From Phycisphaerales bacterium (lineage in GTDB: Bacteria > Planctomycetota > Phycisphaerae > Phycisphaerales > UBA1924): a DNA stretch of 64,000 nt. Position numbers and translations under genes: made by a program. Below the pieces are notes generated by a model that did no database searches, had not been told where the DNA came from, and worked only from the letters and a program-made list of their open reading frames with translations. Location: contig JADZER010000037.1 of NCBI GenBank assembly GCA_020850415.1, positions 62,001 through 126,000 of the forward strand, in the 5' to 3' direction. Below are positions 42,249 to 49,195 of the stretch, one piece after another (within the stretch, counting starts at the first letter, position 1; each line of letters starts with the position of its first letter).

Positions 42249-43002
42249 CCCTGCGCCCTTCCTCACCCTCGCCATCGAGGCCAGCAACCCCTCGGCCGCG
42301 GCCGACAGCTCGGGGCCTGGCGTGGCGATCGGGTTTGTCTGCGCACGGCTCGGAGACCCGTCCCAGTCGGATCCGTCCCACCGAGACCCGTGCCGCCCGC
42401 TCGGCGTGGAGATGCTCCGCTCGGCGGCACGCCACGACGACGACCTTATGCCCGCGATCGACCGCCTCTGGTCGCGCCTCGCCGCCGAGGGGCTCGTCGG
42501 CGACAAGACCGACCTCGCCCGCATCGCCGTCTCGATCGGCCCCGGCGGCTACACCGGCCTGCGCGTCGCCGTCGTCGCGGCCAAGTGCATCGCCGAGGCC
42601 GTGGGGGCCCTGTGCGTCCCCGTCCCCAGCGCCAGCGTCGTCGCCCGCCGCGCCGCCCCCGGCCTGCCCCGCCCCTTCGCCGTCGCCCTCGCCAGCAAGC
42701 GCGAGACGACCGTGGTCACGGTCTTCGACGGCCCCGACGCCGTGCCCTCACCGGCCCGCGAGATCGACGCCGACGCGATGGAGACCCTGGGCTGCCGCGC
42801 CCTCATCGCCGACCGCTTCCTCCCCGACTCGATCCGAGCCCGCTGCGCCGCGCTCGACATCCGCATCGACGAGCCCCTCTTCGACCCCGCCGCCTGCCTC
42901 GAAGCCGCCGCGCATATCGACCCCATCGACCCCGCCCACCTCACCCCCCTCTACGGGCGCGAGCCCGAGGCCGTCCGCAAATGGCGAGAGCTCCACGGGT
43001 AA
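42241..43002 (+). CDS. tsaB: tRNA N6-threonylcarbamoyladenosine biosynthesis protein TsaB
   Basis: ASKHA-fold partner of TsaD in t6A37 tRNA modification, 253 residues. Recognised by the N-terminal FLTLAIEASNPSAAAD, the H-to-D variation in ARHDDDLMPAIDRLW (usually RRHSE-LLP) and the hallmark SIGPGGYTGLRVAVVAAKCIA (GPGSFTGLR type). Residues about 35-51 (ARLGDPSQSDPSHRDPCR) form an insertion in the early beta-hairpin, encoded by a palindrome related to the one in nadA. It overlaps arfB by 8 bp and is translationally coupled to it. Confidence 0.87.
   Translation: MPDPAPFLTLAIEASNPSAAADSSGPGVAIGFVCARLGDPSQSDPSHRDPCRPLGVEMLRSAARHDDDLMPAIDRLWSRLAAEGLVGDKTDLARIAVSIGPGGYTGLRVAVVAAKCIAEAVGALCVPVPSASVVARRAAPGLPRPFAVALASKRETTVVTVFDGPDAVPSPAREIDADAMETLGCRALIADRFLPDSIRARCAALDIRIDEPLFDPAACLEAAAHIDPIDPAHLTPLYGREPEAVRKWRELHG
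42343..42393. repeat. Short palindromic insertion in tsaB
   Basis: 51-bp segment with inverted ends GCACGGCTCGG (42343-42353) and CCGAGACCCGTGC (42381-42393), which pair apart from a 2-base bulge. The ends resemble the CACGGCTCGGAG end of the nadA element. Length is a multiple of three, keeping tsaB in frame. Confidence 0.6.
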
Positions 43003-43029
43003 ACCGCACCCGACGGACGCGCCCAACGG

Positions 43030-43190
43030 ACGCCTCCAGCGGAAGCTCCCCACGGAAGCCGAAGCTGAGCGAGCCCTGGAGCAAAGCTTCGGATCTCCCC
43101 CCGCCCCTACGAGCCCCGAGCGCAAGCTCGGGGTCCCACCCCCACCCGGGAGCATCCAACGGGAGCCGAAGCTGAGGCCCTGCGAAGCTT
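43030..43190. repeat. Cluster of AGCCGAAGCT-type hairpins
   Basis: Downstream of tsaB, three stem-loops follow one another: CCGAAGCT / AGCTTCGG around 43060-43095, CCCCGAGC-GCAA-GCTCGGGG (8-bp stem with a GNRA-type loop, about 43117-43136), and GCCGAAGCT ... GAAGCTTGGG around 43162-43192. AGCCGAAGCTGAG occurs twice as a direct repeat. No coding features. The cluster may include the tsaB terminator. Confidence 0.6.
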
Positions 43191-43274
43191 GGGATCGACG
43201 CCCCCGCACCCCCATCCTCACCCGCCGCCGCCCCCTCGCCTCACACCCGTACCCCCGCACGCCGGAGGCGTGCT

Positions 43275-43472
43275 CGTCAGTAGCCGGGGGTGGGAGTCGC
43301 GACAGCACGGACACCCCCGGAAGCGAGCCCACCCAACACCGGCACCCCGTAGGGGTGCTCTTGCCGTTCTCGTTGCATGACCATTGAAGAAGACCCCGCC
43401 GGGGTCCACCCCCCGCGGGCGATCTCCGGGCGTGTCGGTCGCGTTCGCGACCTCCACACCCGGCTACTGACG
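43275..43472. repeat. Approximately 198-bp segment with terminal inverted repeats (MITE-like)
   Basis: Ends are imperfect inverted repeats about 28 bp long; the outermost 14 bases, CGTCAGTAGCCGGG at 43275 and its complement at 43459-43472, match exactly and the rest matches about 11 of 14. Inside are smaller palindromes (CACCCCGTAGGGGTG; GACCCCGCCGGGGTC). No open frame with coding character. Together with the hairpin cluster at 43030 it fills the 502-bp gap between tsaB and cysS. Confidence 0.6.
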
Positions 43473-43504
43473 CTCACCCCTCCGGGGTGAATCCCCGTCC
43501 GACC

Positions 43505-45091
43505 TCACCCCCGGCTCACCTCGACCCTGCCCCCCGCCACATCCTTGATCGCCAGCCCCTGGGCCGCGAGTTGCTCCCGGATCGCGTCGGCGCGCCCGAA
43601 GTCCTTGGCCTTCTTCGCCTCCCGCCGCTCGGCCAGCAGCGCCTCGACCTCCGCCGAGGGCTCGACCCCGACGAAGACGCCGATGTCGGTCTGGGTCGAG
43701 GCCGCGCGTTCGAGGCTCAGCACCCCGAGCACATGGTCGACGAGCCGGAGTGCCTCGGCATCAGCGCGGGTGGGGGCGCCGATCGAGTTGGTCCAGCTGT
43801 TCAGCGCCCCGATCGCCCCGGCGATATTCAGGTCGTCACACATCGCCGCCGCGAACTCGGCCAGGAACGCCGCCGGCCGATCCCCCGCCTCGCCCGACGC
43901 CGCCCCCGCCTCCGCCACCTTCCGCCACCGCTCGACCATCCTTGCCGAGTCCTTCAGCCCCTGCTCCGTGAAGTTCGCGTTCACCCGGTAGTGCGTCTTG
44001 ATCAGCTCCAGCCGCACCGCCGCCGGCTCGTGCCCCCGCGCGAACAGGTCCCGCGCCGTGAAGAAGTTGCCCTTGCTCTTGGACATCTTCTCCCCCTCGA
44101 CCTGCAGGAACCGCGCGTGGAACCAGTGCCGCGCGAAGCGGTCGCCCCCCGTGCACGCGCAGCTCTGCGCCCGCTCGCACTCGTGGTGCGGGAAGATGTT
44201 GTCCTCGCCCCCCGAGTGCAGGTCGAGCACACACCCCTCGTCGGGCTTGCCCAGCACCCGGTCGAGCCCCCCCGGGATCAGCCGGCCCAGGCTCATCACC
44301 GAGCACTCGATGTGCCACCCCGGGTACCCCGCCCCCCACGGGCTGTCCCACTTCATCACATGGCTGCTGTCGGCCTTCCACAGCAGGAAGTCCGCCGGGT
44401 GCTTCTTCTGCGCCTGGTTCTGATCGCTCACGCGCCCGCCCGCCCCGCCGCGCACCTCGTCGAGCGTGTTGCCCGAGAGCTGGCCGTAGCCGGCGAACTT
44501 CTGCACATCGAAGTACACTGCCGCCCCCGCCTGGTACGCGTACCCGCGCTCGATCAGCCGAGCGATCATCCGGATCATCCCCGGCACGCTCGCCGTCGCC
44601 CGCGGCATCAGCGTCGGGTCCTTCTCCGCCTCCACCGCCACCTTCAGCCCCAGCTTCCGCGCATCCTCCAGGAACCGCCCCGCGTAGAACCCCGCGATCG
44701 CGTACGGGTCGCGCGGGTCGATCGACTCCAGCGCGTGCGCCTTGCCCGACTTCTTGGCCTCCGTCAGCCGCCGCGCCGCGGCCTCCATCTTGTCCTCGCC
44801 CCCCCCGTCGGCGTTGTCGTCGTCGGTCATGTGCCCGACATCGGTGATGTTCATCACATGCACGACCTCACGCGGCCCGGCGTGCACCGACCCATCCGCC
44901 CCCGCCAGCTCGCACAGCGGGCTCTCGATCCACCGCCTCAGAAGGTCCGCCGCCAGGAACGACCGGAAGTTCCCGATGTGCGCATCGTCATACACCGTCG
45001 GCCCGCAGCTATAGAAAGTCACCCGCCCGGGGTCCGCGGGGGTGAACGGCTCGGCCCTGCGCGTCAGCGTGTTGTACAGGTTCAGCGGCAT
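43505..45091 (-). CDS. cysS: Cysteinyl-tRNA synthetase
   Basis: Class I synthetase of 528 residues charging tRNA-Cys. Features: LYNTLTRRAEPFTP start, zinc Cys29 in FYSCGPTVYDDAHIGN (HIGN as HIGH motif), WHIECSVMSLG with another zinc ligand, HSGGEDNIFPHHECERAQS, and KMSKSKGNFFTARDL. The C-terminal IREQLAAQGLAIKD completes the anticodon-binding region. The ATG at 45091 is the family start; open sequence upstream is antisense to dprA. The insertion around DDDNADGGGEDKMEAAARRL is somewhat longer than typical. Confidence 0.95.
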   Translation of the reverse strand: MPLNLYNTLTRRAEPFTPADPGRVTFYSCGPTVYDDAHIGNFRSFLAADLLRRWIESPLCELAGADGSVHAGPREVVHVMNITDVGHMTDDDNADGGGEDKMEAAARRLTEAKKSGKAHALESIDPRDPYAIAGFYAGRFLEDARKLGLKVAVEAEKDPTLMPRATASVPGMIRMIARLIERGYAYQAGAAVYFDVQKFAGYGQLSGNTLDEVRGGAGGRVSDQNQAQKKHPADFLLWKADSSHVMKWDSPWGAGYPGWHIECSVMSLGRLIPGGLDRVLGKPDEGCVLDLHSGGEDNIFPHHECERAQSCACTGGDRFARHWFHARFLQVEGEKMSKSKGNFFTARDLFARGHEPAAVRLELIKTHYRVNANFTEQGLKDSARMVERWRKVAEAGAASGEAGDRPAAFLAEFAAAMCDDLNIAGAIGALNSWTNSIGAPTRADAEALRLVDHVLGVLSLERAASTQTDIGVFVGVEPSAEVEALLAERREAKKAKDFGRADAIREQLAAQGLAIKDVAGGRVEVSRG

Positions 45092-45232
45092 CGCGCGGGA
45101 TGGTAGCGGTCGCCCCCCCTCCCCCTCCCCCGAGCTTCGCCCCGCGTCCCCGACCCCCCGAAAGACCCTTGCACCGGCCCGCCCCTCCGGTACCATGGGC
45201 CCACTGAACAGGCCGCGAACACGGGGACCACC

Positions 45233-46429
45233 TTGGACACGCCCACCGAAACCACCCACGCCATCCTCCGGCTCAGTCTCACCCCGGGCCTCGGCCCCCG
45301 GCGCATCGCCGCACTCCTCGAACGGTTCGGCTCCCCCGTCGCCGCCCTCGCCGCAAGCCCCAAAGAGCTCGAACGCATCCGCGGCATCGGGGAGGCCACC
45401 GCCGCCAAGATCGCCCGCGGCCTGCGCGACAGCCCCGCCCTCGCCGACGCCGAGCTCGCCCGCGCCCGCCAGCTCGGCGTCACCCTCCTGGCACTCGGCC
45501 AGCCCGGCTACCCCCGCCTCCTCAGCCAGATCCCCGACCCGCCCACCATCCTCTATGTCCTCGGCGATCTCCGCCCCGACGCCGACGACCGATACCCCGC
45601 CGCCATCGTCGGCTCCCGCGCCTGCACCGCCTACGGCATCGAGCAGGCCGAACGCTTCGCCGGCGTCCTCGCCGGCAGCGGCGTCACCATCGTCTCCGGC
45701 GGCGCCCGCGGCATCGACGCCGCCGCACACCGCGGCGCACTCCGCTCCAAGGGACGCACCATCGCCGTCCTCGGCTGCGGCCTGGCCCACCGCTACCCGC
45801 CCGACAACGCCAAGCTCTTCGACCAGATCCTCGAGTCCCGCGGCGCCATCCTCAGCGAACTCCCCCTCGATGTCGCCCCCCAGGCCGAGAACTTCCCCGC
45901 ACGCAACCGCATCATCTCCGGCCTCTCCCTCGGCGTGCTCGTCATCGAGGCCGCCCGCGGCTCGGGCGCCCTCATCACCGCCCACGCCGCCGCCGAAGAC
46001 CAGGGACGCGAGGTCTTCGCCGTCCCCGGGCGCGTCGACTCCCCCGCCAGCGAGGGCACCCACGACCTGCTCAAGGCCGGCGGCGCCGCACTCGTCACCA
46101 GCCCGGGCGATGTCCTCGCCCTGCTCGAAGGCCCCGCCCGCCACCACTTCTACGGCACGCACGAGGACCGCTACGCCGACCCCGCCGCCACCCCACCCCC
46201 GGGGCTCTGGACCGCCGCCGACGCACCCGCGCCTGCCCCCACCCCCGGCGCGGCCCCGGGCTCGCTCGAGTCGCGATTGCTCGAGGCCCTCGACAAGCCC
46301 CGCAGCCCCGACGACCTCGCCGCCCGGGTCGGCGCCGGCCCGGGCGAGGTCCGGGCGGCGATCACCATGCTCGAGATCCGCGGCGTCATCCGCCGCCGGG
46401 GCACGATGCTCGAAAAAAGTTCGGTGTGA
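45233..46429 (+). CDS. dprA: DNA-processing protein DprA/Smf
   Basis: Loads RecA on incoming single-stranded DNA in natural transformation; 398 residues. N-terminal HhH/SAM-like part (RIRGIGEATAAKIARGL), Rossmann core with PAAIVGSRACTAYG, SGGARGIDAAAHRGAL, TIAVLGCGL and the ssDNA-binding FPARNRIISGLSLGVLVIEA, then a Pro/Ala linker and a DprA winged helix (SPDDLAARVGAGPGEVRAAITMLEIRGVIRRRG). The start is TTG at 45233 with GGGGA upstream; no in-frame ATG is available. It is divergent from cysS and followed by a terminator. Confidence 0.92.
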   Translation: MDTPTETTHAILRLSLTPGLGPRRIAALLERFGSPVAALAASPKELERIRGIGEATAAKIARGLRDSPALADAELARARQLGVTLLALGQPGYPRLLSQIPDPPTILYVLGDLRPDADDRYPAAIVGSRACTAYGIEQAERFAGVLAGSGVTIVSGGARGIDAAAHRGALRSKGRTIAVLGCGLAHRYPPDNAKLFDQILESRGAILSELPLDVAPQAENFPARNRIISGLSLGVLVIEAARGSGALITAHAAAEDQGREVFAVPGRVDSPASEGTHDLLKAGGAALVTSPGDVLALLEGPARHHFYGTHEDRYADPAATPPPGLWTAADAPAPAPTPGAAPGSLESRLLEALDKPRSPDDLAARVGAGPGEVRAAITMLEIRGVIRRRGTMLEKSSV

Positions 46430-46462
46430 AAAACCCGTCCCACGCCCCGCCAGGCGGGTTTC
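46430..46462 (+). terminator. Terminator downstream of dprA
   Basis: AAACCCG / CGGGTTT arms (46431-46437 / 46454-46461) with an inner CCCGCC-A-GGCGGG fold (46446-46458), starting right after the dprA stop. It is followed by TCTCGCCTC rather than a pure T-run. Confidence 0.5.
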
Positions 46463-46518
46463 TCGCCTCGTCGGAGGGTGGATTCCCGCTCAAATGCCAC
46501 AAAACCATTGGAAGTCGC

Positions 46519-46547
46519 TTGCGGTTGTGTCCATGGTTGGCTATCTT
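46519..46547 (+). promoter_or_regulatory. Sigma70-like promoter upstream of the lexA region
   Basis: TTGCGG (46519-46524) and TATCTT (46542-46547) separated by 17 bp, in the most AT-rich stretch of this part (46490-46560). It could drive the unknown gene at 46712 and lexA. No certain LexA operator was identified. Confidence 0.4.
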
Positions 46548-46711
46548 GTACCAAACAGAAAGTCACTGTTCTTTGGCGGCCGTTCGGGGGATTGGCCGAT
46601 GGGAACAGACGACCGGTCGCCGGGCGACCGCCTCATCCAGGAGGGTGGGGATGCACGAACCACAGGGCGGAGCCCTCTTGGACGATCGACCCACGCCGCG
46701 GGACGCGGCTG

Positions 46712-47371
46712 GTGTTCGAGCAACTCTCCGGGAGAGCCACGGTGTTTGGATTGCCACGGAAGGCAGTGAGAATCGCGGCGGGCCGGCGCACCCATGCACA
46801 TCGCGCCACCCGCGCCGGTGCGCTCGCCGAGCTTGTCCGGCTTGGCCCCGGGGGCCACTTCGTCGCCGGCTACACGCCGGACGAGGCCGGTGTGATCCAT
46901 CGGGCGGACATCGACCCGGACACCGGGATGCCCGAACGCCCCGCGGGTACCTCGACCCCGGCGCACGGCGTCGCGGCGTCGGTGGCAGCGGTGGGGGTGC
47001 TGACGGTTGTCTCGCGCGGCCTGCAAACCCAGGCCCACGCGATGCGGAATGTGAGAGAACTCCTCGACACCCTCGCGGGCGACTCCCCGCGACTCGCGCC
47101 GGCGTCGAGGCACGCACAACGGAAGTGGGCCGCCACTGTGCCGGCCCCAACTGCGGAGGTATTGACCCATGAACCTGACCCCCAAGCAACTGCGCATTCT
47201 CCAGCTCATCCGCGACTGGCGTGTCCGACGGGGCTATTCCCCGACGATGCAGGAGCTCGCCGACGAAATCGGCGTCAGCAAGGTCACGGTCTTCGAGCAT
47301 GTCGAGGCCCTCATCAAGAAGGGCGCGCTCATCCGAGACGCCAACAAGGCTCGCTCTTTGTCGATCGCTGA
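46712..47371 (+). CDS. Unknown protein preceding and overlapping lexA
   Basis: Codon usage in this frame from about 46700 to 47168 is typical of the genome (third positions mostly G/C), giving a plausible protein with VFGLPRKAVRIAAGRR, ALAELVRLGPGGHFVAGYTP, DEAGVIHRADIDPDTG and AASVAAVGVLTVVSRG. No family recognised. The start is uncertain: GTG at 46712 is used, but a well-placed ATG with AGGAGGG upstream (46651) lies in another frame and would need a frameshift. The in-frame stop is at 47371, so the last 200 bp would overlap lexA, and that tail looks non-native. Confidence 0.35.
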   Translation: MFEQLSGRATVFGLPRKAVRIAAGRRTHAHRATRAGALAELVRLGPGGHFVAGYTPDEAGVIHRADIDPDTGMPERPAGTSTPAHGVAASVAAVGVLTVVSRGLQTQAHAMRNVRELLDTLAGDSPRLAPASRHAQRKWAATVPAPTAEVLTHEPDPQATAHSPAHPRLACPTGLFPDDAGARRRNRRQQGHGLRACRGPHQEGRAHPRRQQGSLFVDR

Positions 47372-47783
47372 GGGCATCGCCGTCCCCGACGAGTCGCGCC
47401 CGCTCCGCTTCCCCCTCGTCGGCAAGATAGCCGCCGGCTACCCCATCGAGAAGGTCGCCGGTGAGGACGAGATCGACCTCGAAGACCTCCTCGGACCCAC
47501 CAAGGGCCACAACGAGGGCGCCTTCGCCCTCAAGGTCGACGGCGACAGCATGAAGGACGAGGGCATCCTCGACGGCGATGTCGTCCTCGTCGAGCGCACC
47601 CAGGTCGCCCACAACGGCGACCGGATCGTCGCCCTCCTCCCCGACGGCTCCACCACACTCAAGACCTTCTTCAAGGAGGCCGACCACATCCGCCTCCAGC
47701 CCGCCAACCCCGAGTTCGAGCCCATCCGCGTCAAGTACTGCCAGGTCCAGGGCATCGTCAAGGGCGTCGTCCGCCGCTACTGA
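47169..47783 (+). CDS. lexA: SOS-response repressor LexA
   Basis: Repressor/autoprotease of 204 residues. N-terminal winged helix (LTPKQLRILQLIRDW, then SPTMQELADEIGVSKVTVFEHV). The self-cleavage site is Ala89-Gly90 in KIAAGYP, the nucleophile is Ser127 in GDSMKDEGI, and the general base is Lys165 in STTLKTFF. All catalytic features are intact. CGGAGG lies 9 nt before the ATG. Its presence two genes from dprA groups DNA-handling functions here. Confidence 0.95.
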   Translation: MNLTPKQLRILQLIRDWRVRRGYSPTMQELADEIGVSKVTVFEHVEALIKKGALIRDANKARSLSIAEGIAVPDESRPLRFPLVGKIAAGYPIEKVAGEDEIDLEDLLGPTKGHNEGAFALKVDGDSMKDEGILDGDVVLVERTQVAHNGDRIVALLPDGSTTLKTFFKEADHIRLQPANPEFEPIRVKYCQVQGIVKGVVRRY

Positions 47784-47903
47784 AGGGGCGCCCCCGACGA
47801 CGAACCGACCACCGAGTAGGCAACGCCACCAGGGGTGCCGGGGTCAGAGCGCAACGAAGTGAAGCGATGGCCCCGCGCCTCGTCATGGGTGTCCGCGCAA
47901 GGT

Positions 47904-47943
47904 GCCACTGGTCAGCGGAGGCTCTGCGGAGCTGACCAGTGCC
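47904..47943. repeat. Palindrome downstream of lexA
   Basis: CACTGGTCAGC and GCTGACCAGTG form a perfect 11-bp stem (arms within 47906-47941), with a GGAGGCTCTGCGGA loop that is itself partly palindromic. It lies in the 241-bp gap between lexA and the next gene; no U-run follows. Its GCCACTGG / CCAGTGCC ends resemble those of other palindromes in the window. Confidence 0.65.
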
Positions 47944-48024
47944 CTCCCCGGCGCAAGGACCACCCCAGGTCGCCTCATCCGCGGCCCCTGAACCGGCCCA
48001 ACCGGCGGTGCGTATCGCCACGCG

Positions 48025-48585
48025 ATGCACACAGCTCCCGGGCCGTCACGCCGCGCACTCCGATGGAGCACCGCCTGCGTGGCGCTCGCCGCAAGCTGGT
48101 ACGCCTCCCTCGCGACCCACGAGGCCGGGCACGCTCTAGCCGGCGCCCTCACCGGCGCGCAGTCCGTACACACCCACCTCCCCCTCCTCGGGTTCTCCCG
48201 CACCGACCTCGCCGGTGATCAGCACCCGCTGGTCACCACGGCCGCCGGATTTGTCGGAGGCGCGCTTGTCCCGCTCCTCATCTGGCTCGCCGCCGCCGCC
48301 GCCCGCGTCCCCGGTCGCACGGTCCTTGCCTTCTGGTCCGGCTTCGCCCTCGTCTTCAACGGGGCCTACCTCGCCGCCGACGCCGTCGCCCGCGCCGGCG
48401 ATGGCGCGGTGCTTGTCCGCGAGGGAACGCCCGTGTGGGCCGCGATTCTCGCGGGCCTGCTCCTCGGCGCCGCCGGTCTCCGTATCTGGCACGCGCTCGG
48501 CGCACACCCCGACCCCCGCGCCGCCCAGTTCGCGGCCGCCCTCACCCTGCTCGTCTGCTCGCTCATCGCCGTCGCGATGACTTGA
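48025..48585 (+). CDS. Small multi-pass membrane protein with HEAGH motif (M50-like)
   Basis: Protein of 186 residues with about four to five hydrophobic helices. In the first helix region, YASLATHEAGHALAGALTG carries HExxH, the zinc-binding motif of site-2-protease-type (M50) metallopeptidases, whose active site lies in the membrane. The second-half Asp ligand of M50 (NxxPxxxxDG) is not evident, so it may be a divergent or inactive relative. The ATG at 48025 has no strong Shine-Dalgarno. It lies downstream of lexA on the same strand. Confidence 0.55.
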   Translation: MHTAPGPSRRALRWSTACVALAASWYASLATHEAGHALAGALTGAQSVHTHLPLLGFSRTDLAGDQHPLVTTAAGFVGGALVPLLIWLAAAAARVPGRTVLAFWSGFALVFNGAYLAADAVARAGDGAVLVREGTPVWAAILAGLLLGAAGLRIWHALGAHPDPRAAQFAAALTLLVCSLIAVAMT

Positions 48586-48620
48586 TCGCCCCGCGATGCC
48601 GCGGCGCAACCCCGGCGCCG

Positions 48621-48669
48621 ATGTCCGCGTTTGTGCGCGATTGTGCAGCGCATGTCCGCGTTTGTGCGC
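48621..48669 (+). promoter_or_regulatory. Two identical 18-bp direct repeats, candidate operator
   Basis: ATGTCCGCGTTTGTGCGC occurs at 48621-48638 and again at 48652-48669, identical over 18 bp and spaced 31 bp start to start, close to three helical turns. Located 65-113 bp upstream of the ATG at 48734, where paired operator sites for a dimeric regulator would be expected. Confidence 0.5.
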
Positions 48670-48733
48670 TGTATCGTGGACCTCCCCGCTTTCCCCCTTG
48701 CCATCACCGCGCCCGCCCTCACAATGCGGGCGC

Positions 48734-49195
48734 ATGGACGAGCTGCTCCTCCAACACCTCCTCGACCCCGCCCTCGGCGCACTGGACATCGCCGATCGCA
48801 CCGGCCTCTCCCTCGCCGAAATCGTCGAGCAGATCCGCTCCCCCGGCGCGCGCCAGTTTCTCGCCGACTGCCGCGCCATCGCCCAGTATCAGGCCGCGCT
48901 CGTCCTCGCCACAGCCCTGCCCCGCGCGATCCGGACCCTCGCCGCGATCGCCGCCGAGACGCCCCAGACGACGACCCACGCCGAGACCATCCGCAAGGCC
49001 GCGGCCGAGCTCGCCCGACTCGCCGGCGCGATCAGCGCCGACCCCGCCGACCCCGCCGACCCCGGTGATCCCGATGAACCTCATGACCCCGATGACCGAG
49101 ATGACCGAGATGACCAAGATGACCAAGATGACCGAGATGATCGCGCCGATCCCCAAGACCCACCCGAGCCCGAAACCCCCAACACCCCCGCCCGC
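48734..49195 (+). CDS. HTH-like small protein with repeat-expanded acidic tail, no proper stop
   Basis: From ATG 48734 a plausible domain of about 105 residues (LLQHLLDPALGALDIADRTG, then LSLAEIVEQIRSP, a helix-turn-helix-like pattern; and RTLAAIAAETPQTTTHAETI). It is followed by DPADPADPGDPDEPH and DDRDDRDDQDDQDDRDDR, encoded by 9-bp repeats (49043-49144). In this frame there is no stop codon until 53966-53968, antisense through several genes; the end given here is arbitrary. A one-base shift in the repeats would reach a stop at 49232. Probably frameshifted, or truncated by repeat change. Confidence 0.45.

Noticed and set aside
46426-47172. Alternative frame (ATG 46651, MHEPQGGALLDD) as the gene upstream of lexA
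   Set aside because: It has a good ribosome-binding site, but after about 46800 its codon usage and Arg/Gly/Pro composition are non-coding; the other frame is better there. Kept only as a possible frameshift.
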